This document shows, piece after piece, positions 33,533 through 41,532 of a stretch of DNA of 64,000 nt. The stretch covers positions 62,001 through 126,000 of the forward strand of contig JAJFGB010000004.1 of the NCBI GenBank assembly GCA_021776335.1, in the 5' to 3' direction. Below the pieces are notes generated by a model that searched no databases, had not been told where the DNA came from, and saw only the letters and a program-made list of their open reading frames with translations. The stretch's first letter is position 1; every line of letters begins with the position of its first letter. This DNA is from Hyphococcus sp. Its GTDB lineage: Bacteria; Pseudomonadota; Alphaproteobacteria; Caulobacterales; Parvularculaceae. The position numbers and the translations under genes are program-made.

Positions 33533-34144
33533 ATGCAACTCCGACGTAATAGCATTATGGATCGCCTCGAGCAGGGTGTAGTACTAATTGTCTACGCCAT
33601 GCTGGTGTCTCGCATATGGCCTGACGAGATTTCACGTGAGGATCTCGCGCCGATATTATTGTTGATTTCGGAGGGCGCAATTATTGTTCTTCTCGTTCTA
33701 CGCAGGCCCACCGAAAACATTTCAACTCGCCCTATGGATTGGCTCCTGGCCGCGGCCGGTACTTTTTCGGTTTTGATGGTCAATAGCAGCGGAACACCTA
33801 TTGCACCTGAACTAGCCGCGCCGCTTATTTTTACCGGTATGGCGGCGCATGTGTTTGCGAAATTCAGTTTAAGACGTAGTTTTGGGTTGGTGGCGGCCAA
33901 TCGCGGCGTCAAAAAGGGTGGCATGTATGCCTTTGTACGGCACCCTATGTATGCCGGCTATATGGTGACGCATATAGGCTATCTTCTCTATTCGCCATCG
34001 CTGTGGAATTTGATGATTTATGTCATCGCGTGGGGGCTTATGATTGCGAGGATAGCAGCGGAAGAAAGAATCTTGATGCAGGACGAAGTATATCAAGACT
34101 ACGCACGACAAGTGCCATATCGCCTCGCACCGCGAATTTATTGA
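33533..34144 (+). CDS. Isoprenylcysteine carboxyl methyltransferase-like protein
   Basis: A 203-residue membrane protein with four or five hydrophobic helices. The C-terminal signature GMYAFVRHPMYAGY followed by EERILMQDEVYQDYARQVPYR is diagnostic for the ICMT/phospholipid methyltransferase (PEMT) superfamily, where the RHPxY and E residues bind SAM and the acceptor. The bacterial members methylate lipids or small molecules; isoprenylated cysteine is not expected. A Met at 33557 is an alternative start. It is divergent from the hydroxylase gene, so both may be linked to lipid modification. Confidence 0.85.
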   Translation: MQLRRNSIMDRLEQGVVLIVYAMLVSRIWPDEISREDLAPILLLISEGAIIVLLVLRRPTENISTRPMDWLLAAAGTFSVLMVNSSGTPIAPELAAPLIFTGMAAHVFAKFSLRRSFGLVAANRGVKKGGMYAFVRHPMYAGYMVTHIGYLLYSPSLWNLMIYVIAWGLMIARIAAEERILMQDEVYQDYARQVPYRLAPRIY

Positions 34145-34371
34145 CGCAGTGAAGTCCAATTCGATGGGTGGCTTCTAGTCTTATCAACGCGGCGCTATTT
34201 GCATCCGACGCTGGATATTCAGACCAACACGCTCGACCAGGCGCGATCAATGGGGCATTCTTGCTGAGGCTCAATTTGATCACCTAGAGCTTTGTGGATT
34301 TTTATAACGCTGCCTCTTGGGACCGGGCCGAATCGACGGTACCGGAAGGCGCCGCAGTGAGGTCTAAGCGC

Positions 34372-35727
34372 ATGATTGCCTGGGATACCGAATGGCGAAG
34401 CCCGTATGAGGCATTCGCGCCATTATCAGGCGAGCCGTTTGCGCATCTCCTTCATGGCGGCGATTTATCTGACGACGCTGAATGGTCAATTATCGTTGCG
34501 TTTCCCGATAGCGTCGTCCATGCCGGAGACGGGTTTGGCCCAAACGATCCATTTCAGTTATTGCAGGACTGTATTGATGAGCGGTCCTGCAACGCGCTCA
34601 GGCAGCGCGAGGATTTACCATTTCTGTCGGGGCTCGTTGGTTATGTAGGCTACGAGACGGCGCGCTACCTGGAATCCTCATTAGAAATGCCGCCGTCGCC
34701 ATTTGCTTTGCCCGATATGGCGTTCGGCGCCTATGACGCGGCCGCTTTATTTTCAAGACGAAAGCAATGCGCCTATATCACGGGTCGTGACGAACGGGCC
34801 TGCCGGCGTTTGCGCAATGCACTGGGTAGGGACCCGTTGCCGCCAGAAGATCCGCATCAATTTGGTCCTTTGAGTTCAAATTTTACACCGTCCGGTTACG
34901 AGACGGGAATTCGTGCGACCATCGAAGATATTCTTGATGGGGATTATTACCAGGCAAATATTGCGCACCAGATCAACGTTTTCGCGGACGGCGACATCGA
35001 TACGTTCGGATTATTTCGCCGTCTGGCGAGCAGGAGTGATGCTTTTTTTGGTGCGCTTCTGCAATTACACCAGGGCGCCATTCTATCAAATTCGCCGGAG
35101 CGATTCTTTCATATTGGTTCCAACGCAACTGGCGCACGGCGGATTTTATCCGAGCCGATCAAAGGAACCCGTCCGCGTGGCGTTACACTGGCGGCCGATC
35201 AAGTGCTCAGTGATGAATTGCTAGGTGATCCCAAAGATCGCGCGGAAAATATTATGATCGCCGATCTGGTGCGCAACGATCTGTCCAGGGTTTGTTGCGA
35301 TGGTTCAATTCGCGAGGAAGTAATTTGCGAGTTGCTAAGCCTTGCAAATGTTCACCACCTTGTATCGCGAATCAGTGGTGATCTGCGGGCAGAAGTTTCA
35401 ATGATGGATATATTTGGCGCATTATTTCCGTGCGGTTCTATCACCGGCGCCCCCAAAATCGAAGCAATGAACGCTATTGCAAATACCGAGAAAACCGGCC
35501 GCGGGCCTTATTGCGGCGCCATTGGCTATGTGGATGATCGGGGTGTTGCAGATTTCGCGGTCGCGATTAGGGCAATGATCGTCGATGAGGACATGCGGAA
35601 GCTTACCATTCCCGTCGGCGGCGGCATCACGTTGCGATCAGATCCTTGCAAGGAGTATGTGGAAACCATTGTAAAAGCATCTGCGGCATTGGAAGCGATT
35701 GGGAAATTGCCTCAGGAATTGCTATGA
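34372..35727 (+). CDS. pabB: Aminodeoxychorismate synthase component I
   Basis: A 451-residue chorismate-binding enzyme. The run EPIKGTRPRG (Lys at about residue 264) carries the PIKGT lysine of PabB, where anthranilate synthase TrpE has PIAGT, so aminodeoxychorismate is the expected product. The C-terminal catalytic segments NIMIADLVRNDLSRVC and GALFPCGSITGAPK are intact. The ATG at 34372 has a GAGG nine bases upstream; a GTG at 34294 is also possible. It overlaps pabA by 4 bp. The pathway gives p-aminobenzoate for folate or for an aromatic product. Confidence 0.92.
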   Translation: MIAWDTEWRSPYEAFAPLSGEPFAHLLHGGDLSDDAEWSIIVAFPDSVVHAGDGFGPNDPFQLLQDCIDERSCNALRQREDLPFLSGLVGYVGYETARYLESSLEMPPSPFALPDMAFGAYDAAALFSRRKQCAYITGRDERACRRLRNALGRDPLPPEDPHQFGPLSSNFTPSGYETGIRATIEDILDGDYYQANIAHQINVFADGDIDTFGLFRRLASRSDAFFGALLQLHQGAILSNSPERFFHIGSNATGARRILSEPIKGTRPRGVTLAADQVLSDELLGDPKDRAENIMIADLVRNDLSRVCCDGSIREEVICELLSLANVHHLVSRISGDLRAEVSMMDIFGALFPCGSITGAPKIEAMNAIANTEKTGRGPYCGAIGYVDDRGVADFAVAIRAMIVDEDMRKLTIPVGGGITLRSDPCKEYVETIVKASAALEAIGKLPQELL

Positions 35728-36305
35728 TCCTGATCATCGATAACTATGATTCATTTGTCCATAATCTTGCGCGCTATGTGCGTGAATGTGGGCGGGAGGT
35801 TGTTGTTGTTCGAAATGATGCACTCACCGCCGATGCGTGTTTGTCTCTTGCGCCGGCGGGCGTTATTATTTCTCCTGGGCCGAAACGCCCCGCCGACGCA
35901 GGTATTTCTATGGCGTTAATTTGTTCTTTGCCGGAGGAAACACCGCTTCTTGGGGTCTGTCTTGGGCATCAATGCCTCGTAGAAGCATTCGGCGGCATAA
36001 CGCGTCGCGCTTTGAGGCCGTTGCACGGAGAAGCGAGTAATATTCGCCATCATGCGGCTGGGATTTTTCAATCCGTTCCCTCTCCGACACCAGCCGGTCG
36101 CTATCATTCCTTGAGCGCTGCACCGGGGCGTAATTCTGAGCTCGAAGAAACCGCATGGAGCGAAGAAGGAGAGGTAATGGCAGTCGCACATCGGCTTCGC
36201 CCCTGGTTTGGTGTGCAGTTTCACCCGGAGTCATTATTGACCCCTCACGGTAAGAAAATAGTCGCGAATTTTTTAAGCTATTGTGATGCGGAAAGCGGCT
36301 CATGA
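35724..36305 (+). CDS. pabA: Aminodeoxychorismate synthase glutamine amidotransferase
   Basis: A 193-residue class I glutamine amidotransferase. Motifs: IDNYDSFVHNLARY at the start, PGPKRPADAG, the nucleophile in GVCLGHQCL (C79), and the histidine-glutamate pair in VQFHPES (H167, E169). It delivers ammonia to PabB. The start overlaps the pabB stop codon (ATGA), and its own stop overlaps pabC. The position next to pabB with the PIKGT lysine favours PabA over TrpG, though the two cannot be told apart by this subunit alone. Confidence 0.92.
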   Translation: MILIIDNYDSFVHNLARYVRECGREVVVVRNDALTADACLSLAPAGVIISPGPKRPADAGISMALICSLPEETPLLGVCLGHQCLVEAFGGITRRALRPLHGEASNIRHHAAGIFQSVPSPTPAGRYHSLSAAPGRNSELEETAWSEEGEVMAVAHRLRPWFGVQFHPESLLTPHGKKIVANFLSYCDAESGS

Positions 36306-37174
36306 CCTTTTGGCTCGACGGCGAATATTTTGCGAATCCCGCGGCAATCAATATCGCTGATCGCGGGTTTTTGCTTGGCGACGGGGTTTTTGAAACCATC
36401 CTGGTTGTGAACGGCATTCCTGCGTTCTGGAGCGCTCATCTCGAGCGCTTGCGGACGGCGATGGCGGCGCTGCAGTTGAATGTTGAAGTTGATGACCTAA
36501 CAATCGACGTGATCCTTGAATTGGTTGCGCGGAACAAATTGACCAAGGAGCTGGCCGCAGTGCGCATCACTGTGTCGCGCGGTCCGGGTCAACGGGGACT
36601 GCTCATTCCCACCGGCGAGCAAGCCAAGCCTACTATTCTCGTGACCGTTTCAAAATATCACCCGCCAAGCATGGCGGCGCCGGTGCGGCTTGCAGTCAGC
36701 AGTTTTGTGCGCAGTGAGCAAAGCATTTCATCCCGCCACAAAACGCTTAATTATCTCGATAATGTGCTGGCGCGCAACGAGGTCACTGCTCTGGGGTGCG
36801 ATGATGCGGTGATGTTGAACAGCCGGGGCCGCGTCGCGTGCGTTTCCATGGGAAATATTTTTTTGCTCAGGGATGAAAGCGCCGCCGCAACGCCGGCTGC
36901 ACACGAAGGAGCGTTGAAGGGTATAGTGCGAGGCATTTTGCTTGAGGGCGCCTCCCAGGCTGATCTATCAATAGAGGAGGGCGCAATTGAGCCCGAGGCA
37001 CTTGCGCATGGCGGGCTTTTTGTCACCAACAGTCTTCTTGGCGTCAGACCGGCTTTTATCGTCAGCCCGGCAGCCGCGCCGTATCCCGAGGCAGACAAGC
37101 GCTTGCGACGGTTGCAATCATGGTATGAGGGTATTTTGAACGATGACCTCAAGCAGCGGGCGAGCGACATTTGA
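36302..37174 (+). CDS. pabC: Aminodeoxychorismate lyase, class IV aminotransferase
   Basis: A 290-residue PLP enzyme of fold type IV. The start carries IADRGFLLGDGVFETIL, typical of PabC, and the PLP lysine is in SRHKTLNYLDNVLARNE (K147). The later MLNSRGRVACVSMGNIFLL is the family pattern. It converts aminodeoxychorismate to p-aminobenzoate and pyruvate; D-amino-acid or branched-chain aminotransferases share the fold, but the operon settles the role. It overlaps pabA at the front and the AMP-ligase-like gene at the end (TTGA). Confidence 0.88.
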   Translation: MTFWLDGEYFANPAAINIADRGFLLGDGVFETILVVNGIPAFWSAHLERLRTAMAALQLNVEVDDLTIDVILELVARNKLTKELAAVRITVSRGPGQRGLLIPTGEQAKPTILVTVSKYHPPSMAAPVRLAVSSFVRSEQSISSRHKTLNYLDNVLARNEVTALGCDDAVMLNSRGRVACVSMGNIFLLRDESAAATPAAHEGALKGIVRGILLEGASQADLSIEEGAIEPEALAHGGLFVTNSLLGVRPAFIVSPAAAPYPEADKRLRRLQSWYEGILNDDLKQRASDI

Positions 37175-38337
37175 AACCTTTCCTCATTTCAGAAACGCAA
37201 ATCGCACGGATCATCGGCGCCGCTTTGGCTGACGAGTTATCCCGGCGTTTCAACCGTCATTTCGATTTTGTGACGATCGCATCGTGGTCCCATGACACTT
37301 TGCTTGGCGGCGACGGCATCGCGTTGACCGACGAAGAGAAAGGCGAATGCGCTCGCCGCGTAGCGGAAATATTTGGCCTCGACGGCGATTTTCTGACTGA
37401 ATTTTCTGCGCAGAGGATTTCAGACTGGGCGCGCGAGATTTCGCAGGCCATATCAGAGCGCCTCACCAGCTTTTCCTTCAAATCAGCGGCGCGTGACGAT
37501 CGCAGTGCTGCTCACACACATGCCGCGGCGGAGATTTTCCAGGATGCGGGCGCGGCGGCGGGCCTGTTATATGGTCGCCGTCGCCTTTTATCGTTTGTCG
37601 CGCCGCATAGCTTGCTTGGTTTTGAGTTGACCGTTTTGACACCAAATCTACTTGATATTGAAGCCGTCGATGCGCGCGGCATGACGCCGGAAAAATTATC
37701 AAGCAGCCTTCTTTTTGGCGACGTTCTCGTCGCTACGCCGACATTGTGGCGGTACATGATGCGGGAAAGCCTCAAAGCGCCGGACAATACCATGGCTGTT
37801 TCGTTTGGAGAGCCGATGACAGCAGACCTGGCGACCGAGATGCGAAAAAGCGGCTTTGGTGTGCTGCGTGAGCTTTATGGGTCTACTGAGACTGGTCTGA
37901 TTGGCTGGCGCGATGCACCGACAGAGCCTTTTGTCATGTTCGATCACTGGCGGCGTGAGGGTGATCTTCTGGTGCGTATTACGCCGGAGCAAGGCGGCAA
38001 GCACACGCCGGCGATGGATATATTGGACTGGACGGGCGCGCGCAGCTTTAGCCTTGGTGGGCGGCGTGACGGTGCTGTGCAAATCGGCGCCGTTAACGTA
38101 TTTCCAGACGAAGTAGCAAATACACTGCAGGGCCATCCAAAAATTGCAGCTTGCTCGATTACTGTCGGTCGAAGCGGCGATGGCGTCAGCCGGTTGATTG
38201 CACATTTGCTGCTGGAAAAGGAAGCGCCGCCTAACGAACAGACAGCACGTGAAATCGACAGTTGGTGCCGGTTAAACTTGCGCCAACAAGAGCGACCGCG
38301 AATCTATAATTTTGAAGCTAAGTTGCCGGAGAAATAA
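37171..38337 (+). CDS. AMP-ligase-like protein lacking catalytic motifs
   Basis: A 388-residue ANL-superfamily protein with a TTG start overlapping pabC. The A5 motif ELYGSTETGLIGW (234-246) is good, and GRRDGAVQIGAVNVFPDEVAN matches the aryl-acid ligases of aryl-polyene and xanthomonadin clusters. The N-terminal 100 residues also fit that group (EIFGLDGDFLTEFSAQRISDW). The glycine-rich phosphate loop A3, expected as TSGSTGxPK after residue 102, is instead KSAARDDRSAAHTH. The protein ends at FEAKLPEK, before the A10 lysine. It may bind p-aminobenzoate without activating it, or use another chemistry. Confidence 0.75.
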   Translation: MKPFLISETQIARIIGAALADELSRRFNRHFDFVTIASWSHDTLLGGDGIALTDEEKGECARRVAEIFGLDGDFLTEFSAQRISDWAREISQAISERLTSFSFKSAARDDRSAAHTHAAAEIFQDAGAAAGLLYGRRRLLSFVAPHSLLGFELTVLTPNLLDIEAVDARGMTPEKLSSSLLFGDVLVATPTLWRYMMRESLKAPDNTMAVSFGEPMTADLATEMRKSGFGVLRELYGSTETGLIGWRDAPTEPFVMFDHWRREGDLLVRITPEQGGKHTPAMDILDWTGARSFSLGGRRDGAVQIGAVNVFPDEVANTLQGHPKIAACSITVGRSGDGVSRLIAHLLLEKEAPPNEQTAREIDSWCRLNLRQQERPRIYNFEAKLPEK

Positions 38338-38339
38338 AA

Positions 38340-38364
38340 AAGGCCCCGCCATTGGCGAGGCCTT
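38340..38364 (-). terminator. Terminator between two convergent genes
   Basis: AAGGCCCCGCC, ATT loop, GGCGAGGCCTT, one mismatch. On the minus strand it is followed by a run of T (complement of AAATAAAAAA), so it fits the end of the pilus N-domain gene; it may also stop the pab operon. Confidence 0.8.
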
Positions 38365-38383
38365 AAAAAGGAAACAGTGTACC

Positions 38384-38848
38384 CTAGTTTTCGTCTGTTT
38401 GGTCCGCGGAGTCGGCAGCGCCTGCTGCCTGGCTGAATTTGTTCAAAACCTGGCTGGAAACGCCCGTGAAGCTGAGTGGGTCATCGCCTACTGTGATCGT
38501 CGCCTCACAATTGGTTGTGCAGTTATAAGTCGTGCGCGCCGTGCCGCGATGAACGGTGAGCATGTCGCTGCTCGGCGAGCGCACCCGAACGATTAGGTTT
38601 TCAAACGTTTCACCATCCTCATTGAAAATATAGATGTTAGTGAGACCCGGCGCCTTGCCGAACATCAGTAAATTTTGACTGTCCTGCACTGTAACATCTG
38701 CAATTGATGGATTGCCGACTACAATTTTTTGAGCCGGGTTTTCTAGTTTGAATGGCCGCACCTGATCCATGGTCAACCAAATCTGACCAGCTGATGCGCT
38801 TTGCGCCATAATGAAGAAGACTGCAATTGCGGAGAAAATCGTACGCAT
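38384..38848 (-). CDS. Stand-alone pilus-assembly N-domain protein
   Basis: A 154-residue exported protein (signal peptide to about residue 20, ASA-G). It consists of the secretin-type N-domain found at the start of CpaC: MDQVRPFKLENPAQKIVVGNPSIADVTVQDSQNL (short form: NPSIADV) and LLMFGKAPGLTNIYIFNEDG. No secretin barrel follows. Two cysteines in YNCTTNC (C110, C114) could form a disulfide. It is divergent from the Crp-like gene in front of the flp cluster, so a role in pilus biogenesis is likely; a periplasmic secretin partner is an inference. Confidence 0.82.
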   Translation of the reverse strand: MRTIFSAIAVFFIMAQSASAGQIWLTMDQVRPFKLENPAQKIVVGNPSIADVTVQDSQNLLMFGKAPGLTNIYIFNEDGETFENLIVRVRSPSSDMLTVHRGTARTTYNCTTNCEATITVGDDPLSFTGVSSQVLNKFSQAAGAADSADQTDEN

Positions 38849-39011
38849 TGGACATTCCTATGAATTTTTCATGGCTGAACCTATCGGGGATGAGTCAATG
38901 AAGGTTTAAGGAAGCCCCGGGCATTAACCCAAAGTGTAGATATTTAAACGCCGAATTTTACCAGGCTTTAAGCCGTGAGTGCTAACCAGCGCGTTGCTGC
39001 TGGAGAACCCC

Positions 39012-39737
39012 ATGTCTGCAACGCCGATCAAAAACACCGCGCCAGCGGATGAATTCGCTGAAGCGCTTTCGACCATGTCGCCATTTCAAGACCTTTCGCC
39101 GGTAGTGCGCGAAAGTTTGTACGAGACCAGCGACAAACGCCAATACAGCGCCGGGCAAACGGTCTATTCTCTCGGTCAATATGATGGCGGAGAGTTTTTC
39201 ATCGTTATGGCCGGAAGGCTGCGCGTCACCCTGGTCGATGGTGATACCGGCGCGATGATAATTGAAGAGTTTGGGCCAAAATCAATATTCGGCCTTGAAT
39301 TCGCGTTGATCGAAGATGGCGCTGATCTTTGTCAAAGGCTCGCTGTTACCGCTGAAGAAGATGTAGATATCATCGCTGTTGACGCCGCGGCATTTCGATT
39401 GCTGGCGAATGGCAGACCTTCCTTGATGCGCAACATAGCAGTTTATTTCGCGAATGGTTTGTCCGCATTGAGATTCAAAGCGCCGGCGATCGATCAACCG
39501 TCAGAAAAACAGGTCTATGCGGCATTGCTGGAATTTATCGAGCGTGATGCGGTGACCGGGCAGTGGCGTATTCCAAAGATGCCAAAACACCGTGAATTGG
39601 CGCAGCGGGCGGGGGTTGATGAATCAATTGCCGCTGCGGCGGTGGCGGAATTGATCCAAGACGAGGTGGCTCTTCGTGATTATCCGGGTTTGATTGTGAT
39701 CAATATTAATGAGCTAGAACGACTAGCAAAAATATAG
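39012..39737 (+). CDS. Crp/Fnr-family transcription regulator
   Basis: A 241-residue protein with an N-terminal cyclic-nucleotide-binding-type beta barrel (FQDLSPVVRESLYETSDKR, then GGEFFIVMAGRLRVTLVDGDTG and FGPKSIFGLEFALIEDGA) and a C-terminal winged helix (KHRELAQRAGVDESIAAAAVAELIQDEV). No cysteine cluster is present, so it is not an iron-sulfur Fnr. The ATG at 39012 is preceded by GGAGA. It lies 145 bp upstream of flp on the same strand and is a candidate regulator of the pilus cluster. Confidence 0.87.
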   Translation: MSATPIKNTAPADEFAEALSTMSPFQDLSPVVRESLYETSDKRQYSAGQTVYSLGQYDGGEFFIVMAGRLRVTLVDGDTGAMIIEEFGPKSIFGLEFALIEDGADLCQRLAVTAEEDVDIIAVDAAAFRLLANGRPSLMRNIAVYFANGLSALRFKAPAIDQPSEKQVYAALLEFIERDAVTGQWRIPKMPKHRELAQRAGVDESIAAAAVAELIQDEVALRDYPGLIVININELERLAKI

Positions 39738-39827
39738 TAAACAAAAATTTACCATAATATCGGTATACGGACGAAAACTTACACAACGTTCATTCTTTAT
39801 TTACAGATCAGCGACATGATGTAAGGA

Positions 39828-39849
39828 GTTGAAGAGAAATTTCTTCAAC
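39828..39849 (+). promoter_or_regulatory. Hairpin in the flp leader
   Basis: GTTGAAGA, a 6-nt GAAATT loop, TCTTCAAC: 8-bp perfect arms ending 32 bp before the flp ATG. It may stabilise the pilin mRNA or affect translation. Confidence 0.5.
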
Positions 39850-39881
39850 GGTGCAAGTGAAAAGTAAGCAGGAGTCGACAA

Positions 39882-40055
39882 ATGAAAGCTCTAATTGAAC
39901 GATTTAAATCAGACGAAGAAGGTGCAACCGCCATCGAATATGGCTTGATCGCTGCCCTTATTGCTGTTGCAATCATCGCGGCTGTACGTGCCGTAGGTGG
40001 AACGCTCAGCACAACGTTTGACGCTGTGGATACAGGCCTTCAGTCTGCACCATAA
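39882..40055 (+). CDS. flp: Flp/Fap type IVb pilin
   Basis: A 57-residue prepilin. The leader MKALIERFKSDEEG ends at Gly14, followed by ATAIEYGLIAALIAVAII: Glu at +5 and Tyr at +6 after cleavage, the hallmark of Flp pilins. The single hydrophobic helix forms the pilus core. It would be cut by the prepilin peptidase encoded next and assembled by the CpaB-F/TadB-C machine for surface adhesion. A good GGAG site (GCAGGAG) lies before the ATG. A terminator follows directly, so pilin is made in excess of the assembly proteins. Confidence 0.95.
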   Translation: MKALIERFKSDEEGATAIEYGLIAALIAVAIIAAVRAVGGTLSTTFDAVDTGLQSAP

Positions 40056-40087
40056 ACCTTTCGCAGCAAATGCTGTGTTCGGAAGTG

Positions 40088-40117
40088 AAAAAGGGGACCG
40101 AAAGGTCTCCTTTTTTG
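40088..40117 (+). terminator. Rho-independent terminator after flp
   Basis: AAAAAGGGGACC, GAAA loop, GGTCTCCTTTTTT with one G-T wobble: a strong stem plus T-run 32 bp after the flp stop. Confidence 0.9.
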
Positions 40118-40187
40118 TTTATGTCTAACGGATCGTTAAGAGCCAACGGCATACCTTCTCCACCGTTTGTTGAGTGGAGAGCTCTGC

Positions 40188-40694
40188 GTGATTGCATATC
40201 TGGTATTATCCATACTTCCCGCCGCACTGCTGATGGCTGCGGCAAACGACTTGTACGAATTTAAAATACCAAATTGGATTTCTATTGTCCTTATCTGCGC
40301 ATACCCAGTCGCGGGTTTGGCTGTGGGGGCGTCACCCAATATCATTTTCGAAGGGTTTTTGATCGGCGCTGCGGCGTTAACGGTGGGGTTTGCCTTATTT
40401 GCCGGGAAGATCATCGGCGGTGGTGACGCAAAGCTCTTTGCCGCGACAGCGCCCTGGCTCGGTCTTGGCGGCCTCGGCGTATTTTTGTTCAACACAGCTT
40501 TGGCCGGATTGGTTCTGGCTATTGCGATGACGGCATTTCGTCGGTCGCCGCTATTGCCTGTTTATGCGCATGCGCCGTGGCTGATCCGGTTGCATGAACG
40601 AAAGAGTGACTTGCCCTACGCCGTAGCGATCGCCGCGGGCACACTTCTTAGTTTTTCACAAACGCCATTCTTCCAATTGGTCTTTGGCGGTTAA
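40188..40694 (+). CDS. cpaA: Prepilin peptidase (CpaA/TadV)
   Basis: A 168-residue membrane aspartic peptidase of family A24 with about five to six helices. The two catalytic aspartates are in AANDLYEFKIPNW and in the GxGD-type IIGGGDAKLFAA motif. It cleaves the Flp leader after Gly14. The GTG start at 40188 has GGAG eight bases before it; a TTG at 40167 is less likely. The gene follows flp after the terminator, so it depends on read-through or its own promoter. Confidence 0.92.
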   Translation: MIAYLVLSILPAALLMAAANDLYEFKIPNWISIVLICAYPVAGLAVGASPNIIFEGFLIGAAALTVGFALFAGKIIGGGDAKLFAATAPWLGLGGLGVFLFNTALAGLVLAIAMTAFRRSPLLPVYAHAPWLIRLHERKSDLPYAVAIAAGTLLSFSQTPFFQLVFGG

Positions 40695-40787
40695 CAAGGT
40701 CGGTTAACATAGTTTTGAGGACTTTCGAGCACGATAGAGACAACAGTTTTTTCGTCGTGCCGTGAGTAAGGGTCAGGTAGGTTCAAG

Positions 40788-41531
40788 ATGAATACAAGCC
40801 GTATGATAATACTGGGCGTTGCATTAGTGGCTGGCGTCGGCGCATTTTTCTTGATGCAGGGAAACTCTGCAAATGTCGCTGTTGAGCGCACGGTTGAACC
40901 GATTAGGGAACAAACTGTTCGCGTCCTTGTTTCCACCCGCGATATTCAGCGTGGCGAGCGCATTGCGCTCGAAGATACACGTTGGATTTCCTGGCCCAAA
41001 AAAGCAGTGCAGCCGAGCTTCGTCACCGATGAAAATCCGGAAGCACGTGATCAATTAACGGAGGCTGTCGCGCGGTCGTTGATCGTCACTGGCGAGCCAA
41101 TCGTTAATGCAAAACTTGTTAAAGCAGATTCGGGTGGCTTGATGGCGGCAATCATAAAGCCAGGTTTCCGCGCTGTAACATTACGTGTGTCGCCAGAGAC
41201 TTCGTCGGGCGGATTCATTCTGCCGGGTGACCATGTTGATGTGATGGCCACTATCGATGCCGGGAATAGAAGCAAGACACGCTTGCTGTTTCGAAGTGTA
41301 CGCGTTCTTGCCATAAACGCGGTTTATTCCGAAAATTCAGAATCGGCAAACATCCCTGCTTCAAATGCAACGCTTGAGCTTGCGCCTGGTGATGCGGAAA
41401 TATTCATGAACGCCCGTTCGAACGGGGCGTTGAGTTTGGTGTTGCGCAGCATCTTCGTCCCCGAGGGCGATGTGCAAGCCAACGATAGTCGCCCATCTGG
41501 CGTCACGGTTATCAGATATGGCCGGTCTTAA
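40788..41531 (+). CDS. cpaB: Flp pilus assembly protein CpaB
   Basis: A 247-residue protein with an N-terminal membrane anchor (MIILGVALVAGVGAFFLM) and a periplasmic part containing an SAF-type domain (VLVSTRDIQRGERIALED) and the family run KPGFRAVTLRVSPETSSGGFILPGDHVDVMA (short form: GFILPGDHVDV). CpaB (RcpC) is a periplasmic pilus-assembly protein thought to contact the secretin and may bind glycan through the SAF domain. The gene ends two bases before the cpaC ATG at 41533. Confidence 0.92.
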   Translation: MNTSRMIILGVALVAGVGAFFLMQGNSANVAVERTVEPIREQTVRVLVSTRDIQRGERIALEDTRWISWPKKAVQPSFVTDENPEARDQLTEAVARSLIVTGEPIVNAKLVKADSGGLMAAIIKPGFRAVTLRVSPETSSGGFILPGDHVDVMATIDAGNRSKTRLLFRSVRVLAINAVYSENSESANIPASNATLELAPGDAEIFMNARSNGALSLVLRSIFVPEGDVQANDSRPSGVTVIRYGRS

Positions 41532-41532
41532 T

